Below are positions 9,083-16,280 of a stretch of DNA of 64,000 nt, in pieces; position 1 is the first letter of the stretch, and each line of letters starts with the position of its first letter. The stretch is from Prevotella sp. (GTDB taxonomy: Bacteria > Bacteroidota > Bacteroidia > Bacteroidales > Bacteroidaceae). Made by a program: the position numbers and the translations under genes. Where the stretch lies: NCBI GenBank assembly GCA_017471465.1, contig JAFUTI010000008.1, forward strand, positions 19,290 to 83,289, read 5' to 3'. The notes under the pieces were generated by a model. That model saw only the letters and a list, made by a program, of their open reading frames with translations. It made no database searches and was not told where the DNA came from.

Positions 9083-9090
9083 TATCTTTG
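9083..9090 (+). promoter_or_regulatory. -7 element for the pfkB-flavodiiron operon
   Basis: TATCTTTG begins one base after the pnuT stop codon, 26 nt before the ATG at 9117. It separates this gene from the thiamine operon. Confidence 0.75.
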
Positions 9091-9116
9091 CGCCCTGAAA
9101 CATAAATATCAACACC

Positions 9117-10085
9117 ATGCGCAAAGTAATAGGAATAGGCGAGACGGTGCTCGACATCATCTTCCGTGGTGACCAGCCTCTGCAAGCGGTGCCTGGCGGG
9201 TCGGCTTTCAACGCCATCATCTCACTCGGGCGAGCCGGAGTGCCAGCATCGTTTATCAGTGAGACGGGAAACGACCGTGTCGGTGACTATGTCAAGAAGT
9301 TTCTTGTCGACAATCATGTCGACGCATCGGCAGTCAGCGTCTTTCCCGATTCGAAATCGCCCATCTCACTGGCTTTCCTCGACGATGAGAATAATGCCGA
9401 CTACATCTTCTATAAAGACCATCCCCACGACCGGCTCGACTTCACTTACCCTGAGGTACACCCCGATGACGTGGTGATCTATGGCTCCTTCTTCGCCATC
9501 AATCCCGTGGTACGCACGCAGGTAAAGGGCTTCCTTGACTATGCCAAGGACAACGGTGCCATTCTCTACTACGATGTCAACTACCGTTCTTCTCACCGCC
9601 ACGAGGTGGTCAAGCTGACGCCTAATCTGCTGGAGAACTTCGAACTGGCCGACATCGTGCGCGGCTCTGACGAGGACTTTGAGATTATGTACGGCAAGAA
9701 GGACTGCGATGCTGTCTATCGCTCAGAGATATCGTTCTATACCAAGAACTTCATCTATACGCGTGGTGCACATCCTGTCGAACTTCGGGCAGAGGGAAAC
9801 ATAAGGAAACAGTATGAGGTAATCAAGACCCAGACTGTAAGCACCATTGGAGCAGGCGATAATTTCAATGCAGGTTTCGTGTACGGACTGATCAAGTATG
9901 GTGTCACCCGCGAGATGATCGAGAGTGGTGTCAGCGAGGCGTTGTGGGATCAGATTATCGCCTGTGCCCAGTCGTTCTCTGCCAATGTCTGCAAAAGCAT
10001 AAAAAACAGCGTCGACCAGACATTTGCCGATGAGAAGAAACGGGAGTTGGAAGCCAGTTTGAAGGAAATGGAAGAGAATAATTAA
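9117..10085 (+). CDS. PfkB-family carbohydrate kinase
   Basis: A 322-residue cytoplasmic kinase of the ribokinase/PfkB superfamily. N-terminal GGSAFNAIISLGRAG matches the first PfkB signature region and STIGAGDNFNAGF is the C-terminal GAGD motif with the catalytic Asp. The likely substrate is a monosaccharide such as fructose; sequence alone does not decide between fructokinase, ribokinase and others. The next gene (flavodiiron protein) starts 4 bp later, suggesting co-transcription. It sits where thiamine operons sometimes carry a thiamine kinase, but its motifs are those of a sugar kinase. Confidence 0.82.
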   Translation: MRKVIGIGETVLDIIFRGDQPLQAVPGGSAFNAIISLGRAGVPASFISETGNDRVGDYVKKFLVDNHVDASAVSVFPDSKSPISLAFLDDENNADYIFYKDHPHDRLDFTYPEVHPDDVVIYGSFFAINPVVRTQVKGFLDYAKDNGAILYYDVNYRSSHRHEVVKLTPNLLENFELADIVRGSDEDFEIMYGKKDCDAVYRSEISFYTKNFIYTRGAHPVELRAEGNIRKQYEVIKTQTVSTIGAGDNFNAGFVYGLIKYGVTREMIESGVSEALWDQIIACAQSFSANVCKSIKNSVDQTFADEKKRELEASLKEMEENN

Positions 10086-10089
10086 AAAT

Positions 10090-11256
10090 ATGAATATGAT
10101 AAGTGATACTATTAAGTACATCGGTGTCGACGATCTTGACATTGATCTGTTTGAGAGTCAGTATGTGGTGCCTGATGGCATGAGTTATAATTCCTATCTC
10201 ATCGACGACGAGAAGATTGCAGTATTGGATACTGCCGACCGTCGCAAGGGCGAGGAGTGGAAGGCGAATCTGAAGGCTGCACTTGGTGGTCGCCAGCCAG
10301 ACTATCTGGTGGCTCACCACATGGAGCCAGACCACGCTGCACTGATTGCCTGGATGCTGGAAACCTATCCTTGTCTGCAGCTCGTATGTAGTGCCCAGGC
10401 TGCGAAAATGCTGCCCAACTTCTTCGAGGGTTTAAACTTCGAAGGGCGTGTGGTGATTGTCAAGGAGGGTGATAAGCTCTCGCTGGGTAGCCATGAACTA
10501 ACCTTCATCGGAGCTCCGATGATACACTGGCCAGAGGTCATCATGAGCTACGACAGTCTTGAAAAAGTGGTCTTCTCTGCCGATGGATTCGGCAAATTCG
10601 GCGCATTGGAAAAGGAAACCGACGATTGGGCATGCGAGGCTCGTCGCTACTATTTTAATATATGCGGCAAGTATGGCACGCAGGTACAGACGGTGATGAA
10701 GAAGTTGGCTGCACTCGACGTTCAGGCCATCTGTCCGCTGCACGGTCCTGTGCTCAAGGGTGAACAGTTGGCTGCTGCCATCAAGCTATACGACACATGG
10801 AGCAAGTACGAGCCAGAGAGCGAAGGCATCCTGATAGCCTACGCCAGTATCCATGGTGGAACGGCAGCTGCTGCAGAGCGTCTGGGTGAGATACTGCGCG
10901 AAAAGGGTGCTAAGAAAGTTGTGGTGAGCGATCTGAGCCGCAGCGATATGGCCGAGGTCATCGAGGATGCTTTCCGTTATCCTACCGTGGTTGTGGCTGC
11001 ATCGAGTTACGACGCAAGCGTGTTCCCCGTGATGCACGACTTCCTCTATCACCTGCAGATCAAGAACTATCAGAAGCGTCGCTTCGGCATCATCGAGAAC
11101 GGCAGCTGGGCACCCACGGCAAGCAAAGTGATGCGCTCGATGATAGAGGGATTGAAAGACTGTGAAATCGTGGAGCCGATGCTCACCATCCGCTCTCGCA
11201 TGAAGACTGCCGACGAGGCTCTGCTAGAGCAGTTGGCCGACAGCCTACTTTCATAA
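10090..11256 (+). CDS. Flavodiiron protein (A-type flavoprotein)
   Basis: A 388-residue cytoplasmic enzyme that reduces O2 to water and/or NO to N2O, protecting anaerobes. The N-terminal metallo-beta-lactamase-like domain (about 1-250) holds the diiron ligand motif HMEPDH and later ligands in PMIHWPE and CPLHGPVL. The C-terminal flavodoxin domain (about 255-388) begins ILIAYASIHGGT for FMN binding. No rubredoxin domain follows, so an external electron donor is needed. Two in-frame ATGs (10090 and 10096) are possible starts. Transcription is expected to end at the hairpin at 11271-11306. Confidence 0.92.
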   Translation: MNMISDTIKYIGVDDLDIDLFESQYVVPDGMSYNSYLIDDEKIAVLDTADRRKGEEWKANLKAALGGRQPDYLVAHHMEPDHAALIAWMLETYPCLQLVCSAQAAKMLPNFFEGLNFEGRVVIVKEGDKLSLGSHELTFIGAPMIHWPEVIMSYDSLEKVVFSADGFGKFGALEKETDDWACEARRYYFNICGKYGTQVQTVMKKLAALDVQAICPLHGPVLKGEQLAAAIKLYDTWSKYEPESEGILIAYASIHGGTAAAAERLGEILREKGAKKVVVSDLSRSDMAEVIEDAFRYPTVVVAASSYDASVFPVMHDFLYHLQIKNYQKRRFGIIENGSWAPTASKVMRSMIEGLKDCEIVEPMLTIRSRMKTADEALLEQLADSLLS

Positions 11257-11263
11257 AATAGTA

Positions 11264-11791
11264 TTATATCAAACGGCTGATTTCTTCCAAGGAGTCAGCC
11301 GTTTTTATATACTGTCGCCAGTCACCACGAACCATGCCACGCTGTTGCAGGTCGTCGAGCGTGGCGATGAGCGGGTTCCAGAAGCCTTTTGCATTATAGA
11401 GCACAACTGGTTTCTGATGATAGCCGATGGTAGCCGAGGCGGCAACAGTAAAGACCTCGTCGAGCGTGCCGATGCCGCCGGGCAGCGCCACGAACACGTC
11501 GCTCTGGTCCATCATCAGCTGCTTGCGGTCCGTCAGGTTGTCGCAGGGAATTTCCACGTCGACATAGTCGCTTGTCCTTCCCGTCTTCTCCACGATGGTG
11601 GGTATCACGCCGATAGTACGTCCACCAGCTTCGTGAGCCGCCTTACCTACAGTTTCCATAAGTCCTTGGTTCACGCCACCATAGACAATCACATGCCCTT
11701 TACTGGCCGCCCAACGCCCCAAGTCCTCCGCTACATGGAAGAAGTCGGGGTCAATCTGCTCATTGGCAGAACAAAACACACAGATCTTCAT
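11264..11791 (-). CDS. LOG-family protein (TIGR00730-like)
   Basis: A 175-residue cytoplasmic Rossmann-fold protein with the family signature PGGIGTLDEVF and N-terminal CVFCSANEQID. Members hydrolyse nucleoside 5'-monophosphates to free base and ribose 5-phosphate; plant-type members release cytokinins, while bacterial ones may act in nucleotide housekeeping. Convergent with the flavodiiron gene. Its -7 promoter element ends only 8 nt before the ATG, so the mRNA is probably leaderless or nearly so. Confidence 0.88.
   Translation of the reverse strand: MKICVFCSANEQIDPDFFHVAEDLGRWAASKGHVIVYGGVNQGLMETVGKAAHEAGGRTIGVIPTIVEKTGRTSDYVDVEIPCDNLTDRKQLMMDQSDVFVALPGGIGTLDEVFTVAASATIGYHQKPVVLYNAKGFWNPLIATLDDLQQRGMVRGDWRQYIKTADSLEEISRLI
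11271..11306 (+). terminator. Rho-independent terminator after the flavodiiron gene
   Basis: A perfect 10-bp stem (AAACGGCTGA at 11271-11280 with TCAGCCGTTT at 11295-11304), 14-nt loop and T run. The whole hairpin lies inside the 3' end of the convergent LOG gene, whose last codons therefore double as terminator sequence. Confidence 0.8.
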
Positions 11792-11799
11792 ACTGATGG

Positions 11800-11807
11800 C
11801 AAAGTTA
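11800..11807 (-). promoter_or_regulatory. -7 element for the LOG-family gene
   Basis: TAACTTTG, ending 8 nt before the start codon. Confidence 0.6.
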
Positions 11808-11880
11808 CGAAAAGTCAGGCAAAATGCAAAAGGTGAACACGCTTTTTTGTCTTTTTTGCATTGATATCGTTTTTTTTGCC

Positions 11881-11888
11881 TATTTTTG
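11881..11888 (+). promoter_or_regulatory. -7 element for the fucosidase operon
   Basis: TATTTTTG, 27 nt before the ATG at 11916. Confidence 0.6.
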
Positions 11889-11915
11889 TACCCAAATTAC
11901 TAAAACAATGAGATC

Positions 11916-13670
11916 ATGAACAGACTATTTACAACTATAGCAGTGCTAACAATTGCTATGTCGGCCAGTGCACAGACTCTGAAAGCAGGACGTGACCTGC
12001 CTGCCATACCCACCATCCCCGAAGTGGATAGTCCAAAACCTAATGGCAGTGTACCCTTGGCCGATGCCAACACGTTCCGTGAGATACAACTCGACATTCC
12101 CATCTGCATCGGACCGTTCAAACCATCGTGGGAAAGCATAGAACAGAACTACCCCGGTACGCCTGAGTGGCTGCGCGAGGCCAAGTTCGGCATCTGGGTA
12201 CACTTCGGACCGCAGGCTGCCGGTGAGAGTGGCGACTGGTATGCCCGCAACCTGTATAAGGAGGGCCATCAGGCCTATAAGAATCACTTGAAGCGCTATG
12301 GTCACCCGTCGGAGGTAGGCTATAAAGAGGTGCTGCGCGACTGGAAACCTGACAAGTTAGACCCTGAGCGACTGACCCGTCTCTATCAGAAAGCCGGTGC
12401 ACGTTTCCTGCTCATCCAGGGTGTTCACCACGACAACTACGACCTGTGGAACTCGCAGTACCAGCCGTGGAACTCGGTGAACGTAGGTCCGAAACGCGAC
12501 CTGTTGCGCGAGTGGGCGGATGCCTGCCATAAATACGGTATGCGCTATGGTGTCACCTTCCATCATGAGTACACCTGGTGGTGGTGGCAGACGGCATTCG
12601 GTGCCGACTCGAAAGGACCGAAGGCTGGTGTGCCCTACGACGGTCATCTGACGTTGAAGGACGGCAAGGGCAAATGGTGGGAAGGCATGGATCCGCGCCT
12701 GCTCTACGGCATTGACCTGCGCGAGTATGAGGATGTCAATGCCAAGGCGCATACGCCGTGGTCACCGCCTAGAGACGGAATCATCTGGAATCATCTGGAC
12801 TACGCCAAGTGGTATGCGACACAATGGGCGTTGCGTATGATGGACGTCACGGCCAACTACAACCCTGATTTCATCTATACCGACGGTACGATGGAAGGTC
12901 CGTTCTGTGGCAACGGCACGGGAACCTTCTATAAGTGCAATGCCATGCCGCTGGTGATGGCCGACTTCTACAACCGCACGCTGAAACGTCGCGGTGAGGT
13001 CAACACGTTCAGCATCGTGAAGTTCCGCCATCCCACCAACGGAACGGTGAACACCGCTGAGTTTGGCTGGCCCGACAGCATCAACACCAGTCAGGCCTGG
13101 ATGCGTGAAGGGCCTGTGGGCGACTGGTTCTATGCCCCCGGCTTCGTCTATGACGCGGGCTCGGTCATCCGCTATATCATCGAAAGCATCAGTCGCGACG
13201 GCTGTGCGGCACTAAATATTCCCATGAAGCCCGATGGTTCGATAGAGCCCGCCTGCGAACAGATGCTGGAAGAGGTGGGCCGCTGGATGCAGGTCAACGG
13301 CGAGGCCGTCTACGGCAGCCGTGCTTGGACAACCTATGGCGAAGGCCCGCTCGACAAGAACGGCAAGATTCGCAAGTTGCCCGGCCACGCCCTGAAAGAA
13401 CAGCACGCGCGTTTCCCCTTCACCGCCCAAGACCTGCGCTTCACGGTGGGCAAGACGGGAGCACTCTATGCTTTCCCGATGAAGTCGCCTGAGGCTGGCC
13501 AGAAGGTTACCATCCAGTCGATGGGCAAGAAGAAGTTAAAGAAGGTGCGCAAGGTCACGCTTCTTGGTTACAATGGAAAAATCAAGTGGCGTCAGACTGC
13601 CGATGCGCTGGAGATCACCGCTCCTGCATCGTTACCTTTCCAAACCGTTGTTGCATTTAAGGTAGATTAA
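11916..13670 (+). CDS. Alpha-L-fucosidase, GH29, secreted
   Basis: A 584-residue GH29 enzyme with signal peptide MNRLFTTIAVLTIAMSASA. The barrel begins WLREAKFGIWVHFGPQ, a hallmark of the family, and continues with VHHDNYDLW and TFHHEYTWWWWQ. The nucleophile is Asp323 in FIYTDGTMEG. The C-terminal domain is about 80 residues. It removes terminal L-fucose from glycans in the periplasm or at the surface. Downstream are a ruined rhamnosidase and the beta-propeller/DUF362 gene in the same direction with little space, so this looks like a locus for a fucose- and rhamnose-bearing glycan that has lost part of its activity. Confidence 0.9.
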   Translation: MNRLFTTIAVLTIAMSASAQTLKAGRDLPAIPTIPEVDSPKPNGSVPLADANTFREIQLDIPICIGPFKPSWESIEQNYPGTPEWLREAKFGIWVHFGPQAAGESGDWYARNLYKEGHQAYKNHLKRYGHPSEVGYKEVLRDWKPDKLDPERLTRLYQKAGARFLLIQGVHHDNYDLWNSQYQPWNSVNVGPKRDLLREWADACHKYGMRYGVTFHHEYTWWWWQTAFGADSKGPKAGVPYDGHLTLKDGKGKWWEGMDPRLLYGIDLREYEDVNAKAHTPWSPPRDGIIWNHLDYAKWYATQWALRMMDVTANYNPDFIYTDGTMEGPFCGNGTGTFYKCNAMPLVMADFYNRTLKRRGEVNTFSIVKFRHPTNGTVNTAEFGWPDSINTSQAWMREGPVGDWFYAPGFVYDAGSVIRYIIESISRDGCAALNIPMKPDGSIEPACEQMLEEVGRWMQVNGEAVYGSRAWTTYGEGPLDKNGKIRKLPGHALKEQHARFPFTAQDLRFTVGKTGALYAFPMKSPEAGQKVTIQSMGKKKLKKVRKVTLLGYNGKIKWRQTADALEITAPASLPFQTVVAFKVD

Positions 13671-13685
13671 TTCAATCTGGAAATT

Positions 13686-14136
13686 ATGCGCAGAACCATT
13701 TGTTCCTTCCTTGCATTCGTCTTTGCATTCCTGCCAATTTTTGTTCAGGCTAAAGACAGACCATGGACGTGACGCCGCTGCTCCGAAAGGGAAAGAATAC
13801 CATCCGCGTGCAGCTGAGCCGTGGCTGGTGGGCAGGCGGCATCAGCCGCAAGGTTTATGCCGACAATCCGCCTTTGGCACTCATGGCACGACTGACGGTT
13901 GACGGCCAGTGCATAGCCCAGACCGCCGACCCGCTGACCATCCCACCTTGCAGTATCAGCCTCGCATCACATGGGTGCGTACCAAGGTGCATACCCCACA
14001 AGGCGACATCACCTCTGCCTGGCGACTGATGGGCGACGGACATTATGAATACGAGTTCACGCTGCCGGCAGGTGTGACCTATAGTGTTGACATACCACAT
14101 CTAACGAATAAAGATAAAGTCATCATTAAACAATGA
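13686..14136 (+). pseudogene. Remnant of a GH78 alpha-L-rhamnosidase
   Basis: Three pieces in three reading frames. First, a signal peptide (MRRTICSFLAFVFAFLPIF, 13686-13772) ending at TGA. Second, from 13763, DVTPLLRKGKNTIRVQLSRG and WWAGG, characteristic of the N-terminal domain of Bacteroidetes GH78 enzymes. Third, from about 13950, VHTPQGDITSAWRLMGDGHY, the C-terminal GH78 domain. Intact GH78 proteins have several hundred more residues, including the whole catalytic barrel, so at least two deletions with frame changes are implied. The stop of the last piece overlaps the next start by 4 bp (ATGA), preserving the old operon junction. Confidence 0.85.
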
Positions 14137-16280
14137 AACGAATACTACTATCACTATTGATGATGCAAAGCATGGTCTTTGCAGAGGCACAGGATACGGT
14201 GACGGACGAGAGCCTCGGTCGCCACAATTTCTTCTATGCTGGACAGAGTAAGCAGCGGCGCATGTTCATCGTCAAGGACGGACAGATCTGCTGGAGTTAT
14301 CAGGACGAGTTGAAGCGCGGTGAGATAAGCGATGCTGTGCTAATGACTGACGGCCACATCCTCGTAGCCCATCAGTATGGTGTGGCCGAGGTGACGCAGC
14401 AGAATGAGACCGTCTGGTGCTACGAGGCTCCCGAGGATACGGAGATTCACACCGTGCAGCCCATCGGTCGCCAGCACGTGGTATTCGTGCAGAACGGGAA
14501 GCCCGCCAAGGCGGTAGTCATGAAGATTCCCGAGTGCCAGATAGTGTGTGAGTTTGAACTGCCCACGAACGAACGGGGCTCTGTTCACGGTCAGTTCCGT
14601 AATGCCCGACTGTCGAGCCGCGGCACACTGCTGGTGGCCAACATGGCGCTTGGGTGTATTCACGAATACACCTCAGACGGCAAAGAGGTGGACTGTTGGA
14701 AGGGTTTCCTGCCGTGGTCTGTTCAGGAAATTGCGAAGACGGGCAACCTGCTCATTACGGGGCGTAAAGGGCTCATTCAAGAAATCAACCGCCAAGGGAA
14801 GACTGTATGGCAGATGAACACCACTGACTACGGCGTGACTCAGCCGCAGAAGACTGTGCGACTGAAGAACGGCAACCACATCGTGAACAACTGGTACAAC
14901 GAATGGGGCAAGGAACCGATGGACAGCGCGAACGCCCCTGTGCAGGCTATCGAAGTAGACAAGCAGGGCAAGGTGGTGTGGCAACTCCGTGCATGGAAAG
15001 CCCCTGACCTCGGACCGTCTACAACCATCCAACTGCTCGACGACGCTGTAAACCGCGACCGGCTATGGTTCGGCGAGTTTGGCAAGCGTCCCCGACCACA
15101 ACTCTTTGTAGGTCCTAATGAGCCCATAGGTGTGGGCCGAGGCATCCATCCCGGTCGCGTGGCATGGATTCATTCGCCCAGTGTGGCCCACTGGGACGGC
15201 AAGACCGGTCTCTGGGTGGAAGACCGCTGGAACTCTCAGGCCAAGGCCGACGCCATGATACCTGAGGCGGTCATACAGCTGACGGGTGAGGCAACGGCCA
15301 AGAAAGCCTGGCAGGCACTGTTCCGCCACTTCAACAAAACCCATAAACGTGGCAACCGAGGCTATAAGAAAGGGGAGATGATAGCCGTGAAGCTTAACAT
15401 GAACAACGCCCTCACACACCATGACACCATCGAACTGAATTCGTCACCCTTCGTGACGCTGGCTCTGGTGCGCTCGATGGTACACGACGGCGGCATCCGC
15501 GAGCAGGACATCGTGCTCTGCGAACCCAGCCGTGCCATCACCGACTCAATATATAACAAGGTACACCGTGAGTTCCCACAGGTACGCTTCATCGACAACA
15601 TAGGTGGCGACGGACGCGAGAAGTGCGAGTATTATCCCGAGCAGATTGTCTATTCGCAAAACAACGGCAAGATGGCCCGCGGACTGGCCAAGTGCATCGT
15701 CGATGCCGACTACCTCATCAACTCGGCCCTGCTGAAGACACACAGCGGACCGGGTGTGACGCTGACCGCCAAGAACTGGTACGGCGCAACGGACATCAAC
15801 CTGCTTTGGCGACAGAACGCCCACAACAACGTGAGCCAGGACAAACGTAACGGCAAGCCGCAGTATAAGACTTTCGTAGACTGGATAGCCCACAAGAATA
15901 TGGGCCAGAAGGCACTGCTCTACCTCATTGACGGCACATACGGTTCGCGCGACGTGAACGGAGCTCCCAACCCGAAGTGGATGAAGGAGCCCTTCAATGG
16001 CAACTGGGCCTGTTCGCTAATCGTCTCACAGGACGAACTGGCCTGCGATGCCGTCGCCATGGACCTCATCATCAGTGAGTGGCCGGAGTTTGGCAGTCTG
16101 AACTACTGCGACGAGTACCTGCGTGAGGCCGCCAGCATACCGAGTGCCCCCAGTGGCACCGTGTATATGCAAGAGGGCAAGCCACTGACCAGACCACTCG
16201 GACTGATGGAACACTGCGACAAGAACCGCCACTACACCAAGATTGACCTGAAATACGTCAACCTAGCGGAACATCAGTAG
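14133..16280 (+). CDS. PQQ-like beta-propeller / DUF362 fusion protein, secreted
   Basis: A 715-residue protein with signal peptide (MKRILLSLLMMQSMVFAEA). Residues about 25-310 form repeated four-strand blades of the quinoprotein/PQQ-like type (GQICWSYQDE, NETVWCYEAP, GKTVWQMNTT, GKVVWQLRAW). Residues about 320-700 match DUF362, with conserved VKLNMNN and INSALLKTHSGPGVTLTAKNW. DUF362 proteins are of unknown activity and sometimes linked to iron-sulfur proteins; none of the usual ferredoxin cysteine clusters is seen here. It follows the fucosidase and the GH78 remnant and overlaps the latter by 4 bp. The 3' end overlaps the convergent GH27 gene by 7 bp, leaving no room for a terminator. Confidence 0.75.
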   Translation: MKRILLSLLMMQSMVFAEAQDTVTDESLGRHNFFYAGQSKQRRMFIVKDGQICWSYQDELKRGEISDAVLMTDGHILVAHQYGVAEVTQQNETVWCYEAPEDTEIHTVQPIGRQHVVFVQNGKPAKAVVMKIPECQIVCEFELPTNERGSVHGQFRNARLSSRGTLLVANMALGCIHEYTSDGKEVDCWKGFLPWSVQEIAKTGNLLITGRKGLIQEINRQGKTVWQMNTTDYGVTQPQKTVRLKNGNHIVNNWYNEWGKEPMDSANAPVQAIEVDKQGKVVWQLRAWKAPDLGPSTTIQLLDDAVNRDRLWFGEFGKRPRPQLFVGPNEPIGVGRGIHPGRVAWIHSPSVAHWDGKTGLWVEDRWNSQAKADAMIPEAVIQLTGEATAKKAWQALFRHFNKTHKRGNRGYKKGEMIAVKLNMNNALTHHDTIELNSSPFVTLALVRSMVHDGGIREQDIVLCEPSRAITDSIYNKVHREFPQVRFIDNIGGDGREKCEYYPEQIVYSQNNGKMARGLAKCIVDADYLINSALLKTHSGPGVTLTAKNWYGATDINLLWRQNAHNNVSQDKRNGKPQYKTFVDWIAHKNMGQKALLYLIDGTYGSRDVNGAPNPKWMKEPFNGNWACSLIVSQDELACDAVAMDLIISEWPEFGSLNYCDEYLREAASIPSAPSGTVYMQEGKPLTRPLGLMEHCDKNRHYTKIDLKYVNLAEHQ

